Under the pieces are notes generated by a model. The model ran no database searches, had not been told where the DNA came from, and saw nothing but the letters and a program-made list of their open reading frames with translations. Shown here piece after piece: positions 8,177-17,674 of a stretch of 55,667 nt of DNA. Made by a program: the position numbers and the translations under genes. The stretch comes from an uncultured Collinsella sp. GTDB lineage: Bacteria > Actinomycetota > Coriobacteriia > Coriobacteriales > Coriobacteriaceae. Each line of letters opens with the position of its first letter. Position 1 is the first letter of the stretch. The stretch covers positions 1 through 55,667 of the forward strand of contig UREM01000013.1 in the NCBI GenBank assembly GCA_900546775.1. The letters are read 5' to 3'.

Positions 8177-8213
8177 CGGCGGGGGTGCACGGGTGTTTCA
8201 CACCCCCCCGCCG
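8177..8213 (+). terminator. GC-rich hairpin after adhE
   Basis: CGGCGGGGGTG pairs with CACCCCCCCGCCG around a short loop, 18 bp past the adhE stop. There is no run of T after it, so it may be a weak terminator or a 3'-end stabilising hairpin. Confidence 0.45.
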
Positions 8214-8246
8214 TCGCTTCTATCGCATCGTTGAAAGGATGCAACC

Positions 8247-9011
8247 ATGCTGCTACCCGATTCCAAGACCGAGCTCGTCCGCCGTGGCAACAAGGTCGTT
8301 TACGACCTGGGCGACAAGATCGTCAAGGTCTTTAACGAGACCAAGCCCGTCTCCGACGTGTTCAACGAGGCTTTGAATCTTGCCCGCATCAATGAGTGCG
8401 GCATCCGCAGCCCCAAGGCTCTCGAGGTTTCCCAGCTCGAGAACGCCAATGGCTGGGCGCTCGTGACCGAGAAGGTCCCGGGTACCACCCTTGCCGAAAA
8501 GATGACTGCCGAGCCCCAGCGCTTCGGTGAGTACCTCGAGATGTTCGTCGACCTCCAGATCGAGATCCACGGCTACACCTCCCCGCTGCTCAACCGTCAG
8601 CGCGACAAGTTCGCCCGCATGATCGACAGCCTGGATCAGCTCAATGCCACCACGCGCTACAACCTTCAGGAGCGCTTGGACGGCATGACCAAGGAGTTCA
8701 AGGTCTGCCACGGCGACTTCAACCCCTCCAACGTCATCGTCGGCGACGACGGCCAGCTGTACGTCTGCGACTGGGCACACGCCACCCAGGGCTCCCCTGC
8801 TGCCGACGTTGCCACCACCTACCTGCTCTTTGCCCTCAATAGCAAGGATCAGGCCGAGGCCTATCTGGAGCTCTACTGCGACCGCGCCGACATGCCCATG
8901 CAGGTCGTGCGTCAGTGGACGAGCATCGTAGCCGCTTCCGAGCTCGCTCGTAAGCGCAACGTGAACGATGAGTTCCTGAAGAACTGGATCGACGTCGTCG
9001 ATTATCAGTAA
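8247..9011 (+). CDS. Aminoglycoside-phosphotransferase-fold kinase, unknown substrate
   Basis: The 254-residue protein belongs to the APH/choline-kinase-like fold, and I recognise it as close to the TIGR02172-type family of small phosphotransferases. The catalytic loop is CHGDFNPSNV (His155, Asp157, Asn162) and the metal-binding aspartate is in YVCDWAHA (Asp175); Lys24 or Lys27 in DKIVKVF is the likely ATP-binding lysine. The substrate cannot be told from the sequence, and drug resistance should not be assumed. ATG 8247 follows GAAAGGA. It is 88 bp downstream of adhE, separated by a hairpin without a T tract, so read-through from adhE is possible. Confidence 0.8.
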   Translation: MLLPDSKTELVRRGNKVVYDLGDKIVKVFNETKPVSDVFNEALNLARINECGIRSPKALEVSQLENANGWALVTEKVPGTTLAEKMTAEPQRFGEYLEMFVDLQIEIHGYTSPLLNRQRDKFARMIDSLDQLNATTRYNLQERLDGMTKEFKVCHGDFNPSNVIVGDDGQLYVCDWAHATQGSPAADVATTYLLFALNSKDQAEAYLELYCDRADMPMQVVRQWTSIVAASELARKRNVNDEFLKNWIDVVDYQ

Positions 9012-9046
9012 TATCTGAGCGATTTATTTCGCATCGGAGGCACAAA

Positions 9047-9086
9047 GAAAACCCCGCAGCTCACATGGGCTGTGGGGTTTTCCTTT
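9047..9086 (+). terminator. Terminator after the kinase gene
   Basis: GAAAACCCCGCAGC and GCTGTGGGGTTTTC form a long stem flanked by A on the left and TTTT on the right, so it can act in both directions. Confidence 0.85.
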
Positions 9087-9111
9087 TAGCGATTGAGCAC
9101 GCCGAGAAGAC

Positions 9112-9160
9112 AAAAGGACGGCCCCGCATCTCCCCTATCTGGAGAAATGCGGGGCCGTCC
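9112..9160 (-). terminator. Terminator after proS
   Basis: On the minus strand GGACGGCCCCGCA pairs with TGCGGGGCCGTCC (13 bp, perfect), followed by TTTTGT. It ends the long pyrH-to-proS run and faces the terminator of the convergent kinase gene. Confidence 0.85.
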
Positions 9161-9190
9161 CGTATATCGAACTACAAGCGAAATCGACAA

Positions 9191-10912
9191 TTAACGGCGT
9201 GCCGCCTTCACAAGCTTGGAAACCTTGGCGACGACCTCATCGATCGCCACGTCCTCGCGCTCGCCCGTGGCACGGTCCTTGAGCTCGACGGTGCCGTTCT
9301 TAAGGCCACGCTTGCCGAGCACCACCTGATACGGGAAGCCCATAAGGTCGTTGTCGGCAAACTTAAAGCCGGGACGCTCATCGCGATCGTCGACGACGAC
9401 CTCGATACCCTCGGCGCACAGGCCATCAACGATCTGCTCGCAGACAGAAGCGCACTCCTCCTTCTTGGGGTCGAGCGGAATCACCGCAACCTCGTACGGG
9501 GCAACGGAGACCGGCCAAACGATGCCGTGCTCGTCGTTGTGCTGCTCCACGACGGCAGCGAGCGAGCGAGACACGCCCACGCCGTAGCAACCCATGATAA
9601 GCGGCTTCTCCTTGCCGTCCTCGTCCATAAAGGTGGCACCCATGGCCTCGGAGTACTTGGTGCCCAGCTGGAAGACCTGGGAAACCTCGATGCCGCGGGC
9701 AGCAGAGAGCGGCTTGCCGCAGTGCGGACAGGGATCGCCGGCAACGACGGTAACCAGGTCGGCCCACTCATCGACGGTAAAGTCGCGATCGGGGCAGGCA
9801 CCGGTAAAGTGATAGTCGACCTCGTTGGCACCGCAGGCCCACTGCTTGGACTCGCGCAGGCTCTCGTCGCACACCAGACGGATGCCCTCGGGCAGGTTGA
9901 CCGGTCCGATAAAGCCCTTGTGCAGCCCGTTTGCCTGAAGTTCCTCGTCGGTCATCATGCGATAGCCCTTGCCAAAGACATGCTCGGCCTTGCAGTCATT
10001 GAGCTCGTGGTCGCCCGGGACAATGGCAACGACCGGCTTGCCCTCGGCGTCGATCAACGCCAGCGACTTGCGCGTACCGTTCTCGGGGAAGCCGAAGAAC
10101 TTGGCGACGGCCTCGATGGTGCCCATACTCGGAGTCTCGACCTTGGTAAGCGTGCCGTCGCCGGGGCCCTCGGTCACAACGACCTTGGTGCTTGCAGCCT
10201 CGTCATCGGCAGCAAAGCCGCAATCGTCGCAGTAGACGAGCGAGGCCTCGCCGGCGTCGGCCAGAGCCATGTACTCGACAGAGGTGTCGCCGCCGATCTC
10301 ACCAGAGTCGGCGACAACGGGCAGAGCCTTGATGTAGCAGCGCTCGCAGATGTTGGCGTAGGCCTGCTTCATCTTGTCATACTCCTCCTGCAGGCTCTCC
10401 TGCGTGGCAGAGAAGCTGTAGGCGTCCTTCATGATGAACTCGCGACCGCGCATCAGGCCAAAGCGGGGACGGAACTCATCGCGGAACTTGTCCTGAATGT
10501 GGTACAGGTTGACGGGCAGCTGCTTATAGGAGCGCAGCTCGTTGCGCACCAGGGCCGTGACGGTTTCCTCATGCGTGGGGCCCAGCACAAACTCGCGACC
10601 ATGACGGTCGTCAAAGCGCACGAGCTCCTTGCCATAGGCATCGATGCGGCCGGACTCACGCCACAGCTCGGCATCGACCATAATAGGCATCATGAGCTCC
10701 TGGGCGCCGGCGGCGTCCATCTCGTCGCGCACGATGTTCTCGATCTTACGAATCGAGCGCCAAGCGAGCGGCAGATAGGAATAGAGACCGGCGGCCTCCT
10801 TGCGGATCATACCGGCACGAAGCAGCAGACGATGGCTTGCAAGCTCGGCGTCGGCCGGATCCTCTTTGAGCGTCGGCGCATAGAGCTTAGACATATACAT
10901 TGCTCGGGTCAT
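9191..10912 (-). CDS. proS: Prolyl-tRNA synthetase (bacterial type)
   Basis: Attaches proline to tRNA-Pro. At 573 residues it is the bacterial ProS form with an editing insertion (about residues 220-410) between class II motifs 2 and 3. Motif 2 is near GPTHEETVTALVRNE and RPRFGLMRGREFIMKDAYSF; motif 3 is in MGCYGVGVSRSLAAVVEQ. A CxxC pair in the insert (CPHCGKPL) and another near YCDDCGF are seen. ATG 10912 directly follows the ispG stop TAA and has GGAG seven bases upstream; a second ATG six codons later is also possible. Last gene of the pyrH-proS run. Confidence 0.96.
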   Translation of the reverse strand: MTRAMYMSKLYAPTLKEDPADAELASHRLLLRAGMIRKEAAGLYSYLPLAWRSIRKIENIVRDEMDAAGAQELMMPIMVDAELWRESGRIDAYGKELVRFDDRHGREFVLGPTHEETVTALVRNELRSYKQLPVNLYHIQDKFRDEFRPRFGLMRGREFIMKDAYSFSATQESLQEEYDKMKQAYANICERCYIKALPVVADSGEIGGDTSVEYMALADAGEASLVYCDDCGFAADDEAASTKVVVTEGPGDGTLTKVETPSMGTIEAVAKFFGFPENGTRKSLALIDAEGKPVVAIVPGDHELNDCKAEHVFGKGYRMMTDEELQANGLHKGFIGPVNLPEGIRLVCDESLRESKQWACGANEVDYHFTGACPDRDFTVDEWADLVTVVAGDPCPHCGKPLSAARGIEVSQVFQLGTKYSEAMGATFMDEDGKEKPLIMGCYGVGVSRSLAAVVEQHNDEHGIVWPVSVAPYEVAVIPLDPKKEECASVCEQIVDGLCAEGIEVVVDDRDERPGFKFADNDLMGFPYQVVLGKRGLKNGTVELKDRATGEREDVAIDEVVAKVSKLVKAARR

Positions 10913-11995
10913 TTATTTCTCCTCAATAAGCTTGTCGACCTCGGCCATAAGCGCGTCGACAATTTGATCCTCAGCTACTTTACCAATGATCTGGCCATGC
11001 GAAAAGAGCAGGGCCTGACCACGTCCGCAAGCAACGCCCAGGTCGGCATCGGAAGCCTCACCGGGGCCATTAACGGCACATCCCATGACGGCAATCGAGA
11101 GCGGCGCGGTATAGTTCTTAAGCCGCTCGGTTACTTCCTCGGCGATAGGAATCAGGTTAACCTGACAGCGGGCGCATGTGGGGCACGAGACAATCTCGGG
11201 GCCGCGGCGACGCAGGCCCAACGACTGCAAAATTCCCCAAGCGACCGGCGGCTCCTCAACCGGATCGGCCGTGAGCGAGACGCGCATGGTGTCACCGATA
11301 CCCTCAGACAGCAGGATACCAAGACCCACTGAGCTCTTGATGGTGCCCTGCAGCTTGGTACCCGCCTCGGTTACGCCCAGGTGAAGCGGAACGTGGGGAA
11401 TCTCACGCGACAGGGCTCGATAGGTATCGAGCGTCGTCTGCACGCTATGGGCCTTGGCCGAAAGCACAATGTTCGTAAAGCCGCGGTCTTCAAAATGCTT
11501 GACGAAACGCTCGCTCGACATCACGAGCTTTTCGGGCTGCGTGAGGTCGTCGCGCTCGGCGATATCCTGCTCAAGCGAACCGGCATTGACGCCGATACGA
11601 ATCGCACAGCCCGCGGCACCCGCAGCATCGATCACCGCGTCAACCTTGGCCCAATCGCCGATATTGCCGGGATTGATGCGCAGCTTGGCAGCACCGGCCT
11701 CAACGGCACCAATGGCGAGCTTATGGTTAAAGTGGATATCGGCGACAATCGGCACCGGAGACTCGGCACAGATGGTGCGGAAACCCTCAAGCGCGGCCTC
11801 GGAGGGCACGCTCACGCGCACGATATCGCAGCCAGCCTGCGCCAACGCGCACACCTGCGCAAGCGTTGCCTGGGCATCGGCGGTATCGGTGCAGGTCATA
11901 GATTGGACCACCACCGGCGCGCCGCCACCGATCTGCACGCCGCCCACATGCACGGGGCGCGTCAGCTCGCGAGGCAAAGGATGGGATAAAGACAA
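10913..11995 (-). CDS. ispG: 4-hydroxy-3-methylbut-2-enyl diphosphate synthase (flavodoxin)
   Basis: Penultimate enzyme of the MEP isoprenoid pathway; a [4Fe-4S] enzyme that converts MEcPP to HMBPP. The 360-residue protein has the N-terminal TIM barrel (VVVQSMTCTDTADAQATLAQ) and the C-terminal cluster cysteines in CPTCARC and MGCAVNGPGE. The start is the TTG at 11995, eight bases after GGGGAG; the GTG three codons earlier sits too close to that sequence. It shares an operon with dxr, the first MEP-specific enzyme, and with uppS, which uses the products of the pathway. Confidence 0.95.
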   Translation of the reverse strand: MSLSHPLPRELTRPVHVGGVQIGGGAPVVVQSMTCTDTADAQATLAQVCALAQAGCDIVRVSVPSEAALEGFRTICAESPVPIVADIHFNHKLAIGAVEAGAAKLRINPGNIGDWAKVDAVIDAAGAAGCAIRIGVNAGSLEQDIAERDDLTQPEKLVMSSERFVKHFEDRGFTNIVLSAKAHSVQTTLDTYRALSREIPHVPLHLGVTEAGTKLQGTIKSSVGLGILLSEGIGDTMRVSLTADPVEEPPVAWGILQSLGLRRRGPEIVSCPTCARCQVNLIPIAEEVTERLKNYTAPLSIAVMGCAVNGPGEASDADLGVACGRGQALLFSHGQIIGKVAEDQIVDALMAEVDKLIEEK

Positions 11996-12008
11996 TCCAA
12001 ACACTCCC

Positions 12009-13370
12009 CTACAGAATAAATCGAAGGATGTCGGAACGAAGCATATAGACAAACAGCAGCGCAAAGAGCGCGATGCCCACATAGCTCACAATCGTCTGGA
12101 CCTTGAGCGGAAGCTCGCGGCCCGCAATCTTCTGAATGATCTCGATGACCAGCTTGCCGCCATCGAGTGGCGGGATGGGCAGCAGGTTCATAAAGCCAAG
12201 CGAGAATGAAATGAGGGCGGCAAACGAAAGGAACGTGGCAGGGCCGGCAGCAGCAGCCTGTGAGGACATAACGCTAATACCCACGATCGAAGAGGACTGA
12301 TCGAGAATCTCCATCGTATGCTGCGGCTGGAGCAGACGCATCACACCCTCCGCCGTCTGCACGACATAGGAGAACGACAGGCGAGCCGACGTGATGGGGT
12401 CCAAACGGACCACCTGCGTAGAGGCATACACACCTAGACGCTCGCCCTCTTTGAGCGCAACCGTGGTCGAATGCTGCTTGCCGTCACGCTCGTACTCAAT
12501 GGCGATATCGTCCTTACCGGCAGCCTTGCCGATGGCATCGTAAACGTCCATCCAGGTAGAGCACGATACTCCGTCGACCGAAAGAATCGCGTCGCCGCCC
12601 TCGATTCCCGCCGAGGCGGCAATCGAGCCTTCGTCAACCTGGCCAATCACATTGGTATCCACCGGCACGGTGACACCTGCGATGGAATAGATGCTCATAA
12701 GGAGCAAAAAACCCGTCAGGATATTGACGATAATGCCCGCAAGCAGCATAAAGGCACGCTTGACAAAGCCCTGGCCCAAATAGGTGTGCGAGCGCTCGCG
12801 CGCAAGGAATTCGGCCTCGTCGCACGGCAGTTCCCATACATCGCCCTCGGCAGTCGCATGCCCGCGATCGAACCGACGGCCGTCAAAGGTGGTATAACCC
12901 GCCGCGTCACGCGGCAGAGTCTGGTACTTGGTGGGATAGTAGCTGGGCGAAGGCTTTTCCCCTTCTTCATACCAGGGAGCGATAGAGCCCCAGTCCAACA
13001 GCAAAGCACAGGCCTCGAGCACATCCTCCTCGGACAGCTCGAGCTCGACGGCAAGATCGGCCACCGTCACCCGGCCGTGGCGATAGATGGCCGCGAGCAC
13101 GCGATCGGCACACGAGACGTCGGTCGGATCCATACCGCAGATGGCAGCGTAGCCACCCAGCAGCAGCGGGGTCACGCCAAACTTGGTTCCAATGCGACGC
13201 GACGTGTAATGGATGTCAAAGCGGCACGGCAGACCCAAAAAGAAGTCGGTCACACGGACACCGCAGGCACGCGCCGCCAAAAAGTGGCCGCCCTCGTGCA
13301 AAAACACGAGGACGGAAAGCATCAGCAGGCCCCAAAAGACCGATGAGAGAACGCTCAGAACAGTATCCAT
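12009..13370 (-). CDS. rseP: Site-2 (M50, RseP-type) membrane metalloprotease with a cytoplasmic insertion
   Basis: Intramembrane zinc protease of the RseP/RasP family, which cleaves anti-sigma factors or signal-peptide remnants. HEGGH (residues 25-29) lies in the first membrane helix, and NLLPIPPLDGG (395-405) is the second metal-binding motif; a PDZ domain covers about 237-305. Between GGYAAICGM (72-80) and the second membrane helix (about 206-231) there is an insertion of about 115 residues, whose first part (86-135) reads like a winged helix. Length 453. The start is uncertain: ATG 13370 begins at the membrane helix, while TTG 13385 abuts AAGGA. It sits between dxr and ispG, as in many bacteria. 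Confidence 0.9.
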   Translation of the reverse strand: MDTVLSVLSSVFWGLLMLSVLVFLHEGGHFLAARACGVRVTDFFLGLPCRFDIHYTSRRIGTKFGVTPLLLGGYAAICGMDPTDVSCADRVLAAIYRHGRVTVADLAVELELSEEDVLEACALLLDWGSIAPWYEEGEKPSPSYYPTKYQTLPRDAAGYTTFDGRRFDRGHATAEGDVWELPCDEAEFLARERSHTYLGQGFVKRAFMLLAGIIVNILTGFLLLMSIYSIAGVTVPVDTNVIGQVDEGSIAASAGIEGGDAILSVDGVSCSTWMDVYDAIGKAAGKDDIAIEYERDGKQHSTTVALKEGERLGVYASTQVVRLDPITSARLSFSYVVQTAEGVMRLLQPQHTMEILDQSSSIVGISVMSSQAAAAGPATFLSFAALISFSLGFMNLLPIPPLDGGKLVIEIIQKIAGRELPLKVQTIVSYVGIALFALLFVYMLRSDILRFIL

Positions 13371-13395
13371 AAAACGAAAAGGCAATCCTTATGGG

Positions 13396-14583
13396 TTAGA
13401 AACGGGTTGCGGCGAGCACCTGCGCAGCCTTTTCACGCGCCCACGCATCGGTGTCGCGAAGCTGCTCAAACGAATCGACCACCTGCATATCGTGGGCGTC
13501 CATGCAGGATTCCACAATGCGATCGATATCGGTAAAGCTGCAGCCATCGTGCAGGAAGGCATCGACGGCGACCTCGTTGGCGGCATTGAGCACGCACGGC
13601 ATGGTGCCACCCGTCTTGCCGGCACGCTCGGCCAGTGCCAGACAGCGGAAGGTATCCATGTCGGCAGCATCAAACGTGAGCTGCCCCAGCTCGCGGAAAT
13701 CGATACGAGGCGCCGGAGTATCCCAACGCTCGGGATACGAGAACGCGAACTGGATGGGAATACGCATGTCGGATGCACCGAGATGCGCCATCACGGAGCC
13801 GTCGGCGAACTCGACCATAGAGTGAATCTTGGACTGACGCTGCACGACCACGTTAATGAAATCGAGGTCGCAGTTAAACAGATGCATGGCCTCAATGCGC
13901 TCCAGGCCCTTGTTCATGAGGGTGGCGGAGTCAATGGTAATCTTGGCACCCATGGCCCACGTGGGATGCGCGAGGGCATCGGCACGCGTCACGCGATCGA
14001 GCTCGTCGCGCGTGCGGCCAAAGAACGGACCGCCCGAGCAGGTGAGCCAAATGCAGTGGGCCTCGCGCGGGTTCTCCCCCAGATAGCACTGGTAGATGGC
14101 GGAATGCTCAGAGTCGACCGGAATAAGCTGGCCCGGTTGTGCCAACGGCATAAGCAAGTCGCCACCGACGACGAGGGACTCCTTGTTGGCAAGGGCAAGG
14201 CGCTTATTCGAGGTCAAGGCCGCATGGCTCGCCTCGAGACCGGCGGCGCCCACAATAGCGACAAGTACGCAGTCGACATCGTCGCGATGCGCGAGCTCGC
14301 AAACCGCCTGCGCGCCAACGCCGAGCTTCGTTCCCTCGGGCAACTCCTGCAGCACGGCGTCATCGCCATGATCGACATCGGCTACGGCAACCGCCGGAAC
14401 CGAGAACTCACGGGCAGCGGCAACGAGCTCAGAGGTACTGGAGTTAACGGACAGCGCCGTCACCTGCAGGCGATCGGCATGCTGGCGGCACACATCGAGC
14501 GCCTGGGTGCCGATAGAGCCTGTACAGCCCAGGATGGCAACACGGAGACGTCCATCGGAGCCATACGTCGTCTGGAAGGACAT
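13396..14583 (-). CDS. dxr: 1-deoxy-D-xylulose 5-phosphate reductoisomerase
   Basis: Rearranges and reduces DXP to MEP with NADPH, the first committed step of the MEP pathway. The 395-residue protein has the NADPH-binding LGCTGSIGTQALDV (about 18-31), the metal and substrate region VDSEHSAIYQC and the flexible-loop motif SGGPFF. ATG 14583 overlaps the cdsA stop in TAATG, so translation is coupled. Confidence 0.97.
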   Translation of the reverse strand: MSFQTTYGSDGRLRVAILGCTGSIGTQALDVCRQHADRLQVTALSVNSSTSELVAAAREFSVPAVAVADVDHGDDAVLQELPEGTKLGVGAQAVCELAHRDDVDCVLVAIVGAAGLEASHAALTSNKRLALANKESLVVGGDLLMPLAQPGQLIPVDSEHSAIYQCYLGENPREAHCIWLTCSGGPFFGRTRDELDRVTRADALAHPTWAMGAKITIDSATLMNKGLERIEAMHLFNCDLDFINVVVQRQSKIHSMVEFADGSVMAHLGASDMRIPIQFAFSYPERWDTPAPRIDFRELGQLTFDAADMDTFRCLALAERAGKTGGTMPCVLNAANEVAVDAFLHDGCSFTDIDRIVESCMDAHDMQVVDSFEQLRDTDAWAREKAAQVLAATRF

Positions 14584-15497
14584 TACAGCACGCCTCCGAT
14601 CATCAGCAACAGCTGCGCGGTGATGCAGCCGAAGATAAGCGAATCGCTACGATCGAGCATGCCGCCGTGGCCCGGGATAAGGTTGCCGGAATCCTTGACG
14701 CCCACACCGCGCTTGATACGCGACTCGATAAGGTCGCCGATAACGCCCAGAATGGAAACCACCACGCCGCACAGCAGCGCATAGGGCAGGCTGAGCTTGT
14801 AGAAGTGCGTCGCCCACAGGATGAGCCAAATCAAAACCGAGCCCAAGATGCCGCCGGCAAACCCCTCCCAGCTCTTTTTGGGAGAGATCTTGGGAACCAT
14901 CTTGTGCTTGCCGATACGGCTGCCCACGATGTAGGCAAACGAATCGGAGACCCAAAGGGACGCGCAAACGCCCACTGAAAGCAGGGCGCCGGCAAAACCG
15001 GGCACGGCATCGCGCAGCAGCACGATAGCCGACAGCATAAAGCCAGTGTAGATGGGACCCATGAGCGTCACGGCCACATCAGAGATGCGGGTACGCGGCG
15101 ACCAGACATACCAAATGCCCACAGCGAGCATCAAGGCAAAAAGCAGGGCATTCAGCAACATCGAATCGCCCAACGCCGACAGCGGAAAGAGTACGGCGGC
15201 AGCGATACCCATGCGCTCGTTAGCCATCTTGCCATCGAGCCTTGTCATACGGAAAAACTCATAGCAGCACAGACCGCTCATGACAGAAACAAAGATGGCC
15301 GTGGGCACGATACCCAAAACCAGGCACAGGATAAAGACAACGGCGTAGACGATACCGGCGGCGGCACGGGTAATAAAGCCCGCCAGCCACGAACCGGTGC
15401 CGCTCTTTGCTGCAGGTGCTCCCGCAGCGGCAGCCTTGCGCGCAGGCGCCGCGGAAACTGGCGTCTTGGGAGCAGATGCCTTGGGACGATCGGACAC
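14583..15497 (-). CDS. cdsA: Phosphatidate cytidylyltransferase
   Basis: Makes CDP-diacylglycerol, the precursor of membrane phospholipids. The 304-residue integral membrane protein ends with the family signature around GVKDSGNLIPGHGGMLDR(S)DS, whose Asp residues bind metal, and KKSWEGFAGG precedes it. About eight hydrophobic segments follow a polar N-terminus of about 35 residues rich in Ala, Pro and Lys, which is not part of the conserved domain. It is two bases downstream of uppS and overlaps dxr by one base. Confidence 0.95.
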   Translation of the reverse strand: MSDRPKASAPKTPVSAAPARKAAAAGAPAAKSGTGSWLAGFITRAAAGIVYAVVFILCLVLGIVPTAIFVSVMSGLCCYEFFRMTRLDGKMANERMGIAAAVLFPLSALGDSMLLNALLFALMLAVGIWYVWSPRTRISDVAVTLMGPIYTGFMLSAIVLLRDAVPGFAGALLSVGVCASLWVSDSFAYIVGSRIGKHKMVPKISPKKSWEGFAGGILGSVLIWLILWATHFYKLSLPYALLCGVVVSILGVIGDLIESRIKRGVGVKDSGNLIPGHGGMLDRSDSLIFGCITAQLLLMIGGVL

Positions 15498-15499
15498 GA

Positions 15500-16294
15500 T
15501 TAAGCCTCCTCGGTCTTGCTCAGTCCACCAAACCTACGGTCACGGCCCTGATAGGCCAAAATGGCGTCGACAAGGCCCCAACGATCAAAGTCGGGCCAAT
15601 AGGTATCGGTGACGTAGAATTCGGAATAAGCCACCTGCCACAGCAGATAGTTCGAAAGGCGCAGCTCACCAGAAGTGCGAATCACAAGCTCAGGATCGGG
15701 AAGGCCGGCGGTATAGAGGTGGGAAGCCACCATGTCGTCATCAATTGCGGCAGGATCGATCTTACCGGCGGCAGTGTCGAGTGCGATTTGACGGACAGCG
15801 CGGGTAATCTCGGCACGCGCGCCGTAGTTGACGGCAAGCGCCAGCGTCATACCGGTGTGATCGGCGCACTCGGCAAGACCGCGTTCAAAAACGTCGCGGG
15901 TCTTCTTGGGCAGCGCGGAAATGTCACCCAAAAAGACAACGCGCACATTTTCGCGCTTCAGAAGCGGCAGCTCGTCGATAAACGTCTTGGCAAACAGATG
16001 CATCAAGACGTTTACCTCATGCTGCGGACGGTTCCAGTTTTCGGTAGAAAACGCATAGGCAGAAAGCACGTCGACGCCCAGGCGCACGCAGGCGGTAATG
16101 ATCTCGCGAAGGGAGACGATACCCGCCTTGTGGCCCTCAGTGCGCGCAAGACCGCGCGACGTGGCCCAACGACCGTTGCCGTCCATGATGCACGAGATAT
16201 GGTGCGGAATGTTATTGAGGTCAAGGTCGGAAAAACCGACGCCCGCAGGGGCGTCGGCAAAGTACTCGACCAGTTTATGCTCGTCGTATTGCAC
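15500..16294 (-). CDS. uppS: Isoprenyl transferase (undecaprenyl diphosphate synthase)
   Basis: Cis-prenyltransferase that builds the C55 lipid carrier of peptidoglycan synthesis. The 264-residue protein has the diphosphate-binding motif IMDGNGRWA (Asp38), YAFSTENWNRP, and the C-terminal signature PDPELVIRTSGELRLSNYLLWQ with FYVTDTYWPDF. The start is GTG 16294, seven bases after GGAG; that GGAG lies in the last codons of frr, so the two are coupled. Confidence 0.96.
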   Translation of the reverse strand: MQYDEHKLVEYFADAPAGVGFSDLDLNNIPHHISCIMDGNGRWATSRGLARTEGHKAGIVSLREIITACVRLGVDVLSAYAFSTENWNRPQHEVNVLMHLFAKTFIDELPLLKRENVRVVFLGDISALPKKTRDVFERGLAECADHTGMTLALAVNYGARAEITRAVRQIALDTAAGKIDPAAIDDDMVASHLYTAGLPDPELVIRTSGELRLSNYLLWQVAYSEFYVTDTYWPDFDRWGLVDAILAYQGRDRRFGGLSKTEEA

Positions 16295-16295
16295 C

Positions 16296-16832
16296 TTAGA
16301 TCTCCATGACCTCGGCTTCTTTTTCCTTCAGAAGCTCCTCGACCTTGGCGACATACTCATCGGTGTGCTTCTGGACCTTGGCCTGCTCGCGACGGACATC
16401 GTCCTCGGTGAGCTCCTCATCGCGCTCGAGCTTGTTGTTAAAGTCGCGACGGATGTTACGGATAGACACCTTGGCCTGCTCGGCGTACTCGCGGCACTCC
16501 TTGACGAGCTCGCGACGGCGCTCCTCAGTGGGAGCCGGGAACGGAAGACGAACGACGGTGCCATCGGAGTTGGGGGTAATACCCAGATCGGAAGCGCCGA
16601 TGGCCTTGACGATAGCATTGATGAGCGCCTTGTCCCACGGCTCGATGAGCAGCATGTGGGCCTCGGGGGTCTTGACGGCGGCAACCTGCGTGACCGGCGT
16701 GGGAACACCGTAATAATCGACGGTGATGTCGGACAGAATGTTGGCATTGGCGCGGCCGGTACGAACCTTGGAGAAGTTATGCTTGAGGGACTCGAGCGAC
16801 TTGTCCATATGGGCGGTGATGTTCTCTGCCAT
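16296..16832 (-). CDS. frr: Ribosome recycling factor
   Basis: Splits terminated ribosomes together with EF-G. The 178-residue protein is slightly shorter than the usual 185 but has the full helical core: HNFSKVRTGRANANIL, DYYGVPTPVTQVA, and NIRRDFNNKLERDEELTEDD. It lies two bases downstream of pyrH, the common pyrH-frr pairing. Confidence 0.97.
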   Translation of the reverse strand: MAENITAHMDKSLESLKHNFSKVRTGRANANILSDITVDYYGVPTPVTQVAAVKTPEAHMLLIEPWDKALINAIVKAIGASDLGITPNSDGTVVRLPFPAPTEERRRELVKECREYAEQAKVSIRNIRRDFNNKLERDEELTEDDVRREQAKVQKHTDEYVAKVEELLKEKEAEVMEI

Positions 16833-16834
16833 GC

Positions 16835-17557
16835 TTAATCCTCCTGATAGACGAGCGTGCCGACGGGCTCACCCGCGAGCGCGCGCTTGACGGTGTCCTC
16901 GCCATCGATGTTGAGGACCAAAATAGGCATACGGTTATCCTGGCACAGAGCCGTAGCCGTGGAATCCATAACCTGCAGGCCGCGAACGAGAACCTCGTGA
17001 TAGGTAATCTTGTCAAAACGGACGGCATCGGCGCACTTGACGGGATCCTTGTCGTAGATGCCGTCAACCTTGGTGGCTTTAATCAGAATCTCGGCGCCGA
17101 TCTCGCACGCACGAAGAGCCGCGGCGGTGTCGGTCGTAAAGTACGGATTACCCGAACCGGCGGCAAAAATAACGACGTTGCCCTTGGAAAGGTGGTTGAT
17201 AGCGCGACGGCGAATATAGGGCTCGCAGATCTCGTTCATCTGGATAGCGCTCATCACGCGGCAGGGAACATCGTTATGCTCGAAAGCATCCTGCAGGGCG
17301 AGCGCGTTCATAACGGTTGCCAGCATGCCCATGTAGTCGGCCTGAGCACGCTCCATGCCACCGGCAGCGCCTGCCATGCCGCGGAAAATATTGCCGCCGC
17401 CGACAACGACGCCGACCTCATGGCCAACGGCGAGCAGCTCCTTGACCTGCTTGGCAAGATGGTCGGTAACCTTGGGGTCAATGCCATATTGGCCGTCGCC
17501 CATCAGTGCTTCGCCGGAAAGCTTAAGAAGCACGCGTTTATATCGGATGTCGGACAA
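16835..17557 (-). CDS. pyrH: UMP kinase
   Basis: Phosphorylates UMP to UDP, linking the pyr operon products to nucleic acid synthesis. The 240-residue amino-acid-kinase-fold protein has [24 protein letters not shown] and [15 protein letters not shown]. The start is TTG 17557, six bases after AAAGGAGG. It opens the pyrH-frr-uppS-cdsA-dxr-rseP-ispG-proS run. Between it and the tsf terminator is a small palindrome GGCTC-N6-GAGCC (17598-17613); I see no convincing -35. Confidence 0.96.
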   Translation of the reverse strand: MSDIRYKRVLLKLSGEALMGDGQYGIDPKVTDHLAKQVKELLAVGHEVGVVVGGGNIFRGMAGAAGGMERAQADYMGMLATVMNALALQDAFEHNDVPCRVMSAIQMNEICEPYIRRRAINHLSKGNVVIFAAGSGNPYFTTDTAAALRACEIGAEILIKATKVDGIYDKDPVKCADAVRFDKITYHEVLVRGLQVMDSTATALCQDNRMPILVLNIDGEDTVKRALAGEPVGTLVYQED

Positions 17558-17615
17558 AGCGATCCTCCTTTAATTAGACTCTCAATATGATATCAAAGGC
17601 TCTGATAAGAGCCAT

Positions 17616-17651
17616 GAAAAAGCAGGCTGTGAGTAAAACCCACAGCCTGCT
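17616..17651 (-). terminator. Terminator after tsf
   Basis: AGCAGGCTGTG pairs with CACAGCCTGCT (11 bp, perfect) and is followed by TTTTTC on the minus strand. Confidence 0.9.
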
Positions 17652-17674
17652 CATTACCAGCTACAAGAGCTTAT

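Noticed and set aside
8247..9011. Aminoglycoside resistance gene
   Set aside because: Only the kinase fold is shared; the sequence gives no sign of a resistance subfamily.
9065..11332. 755-residue open frame antisense to proS and ispG
   Set aside because: Shadow of two clearly real genes; spans two genes and a terminator.
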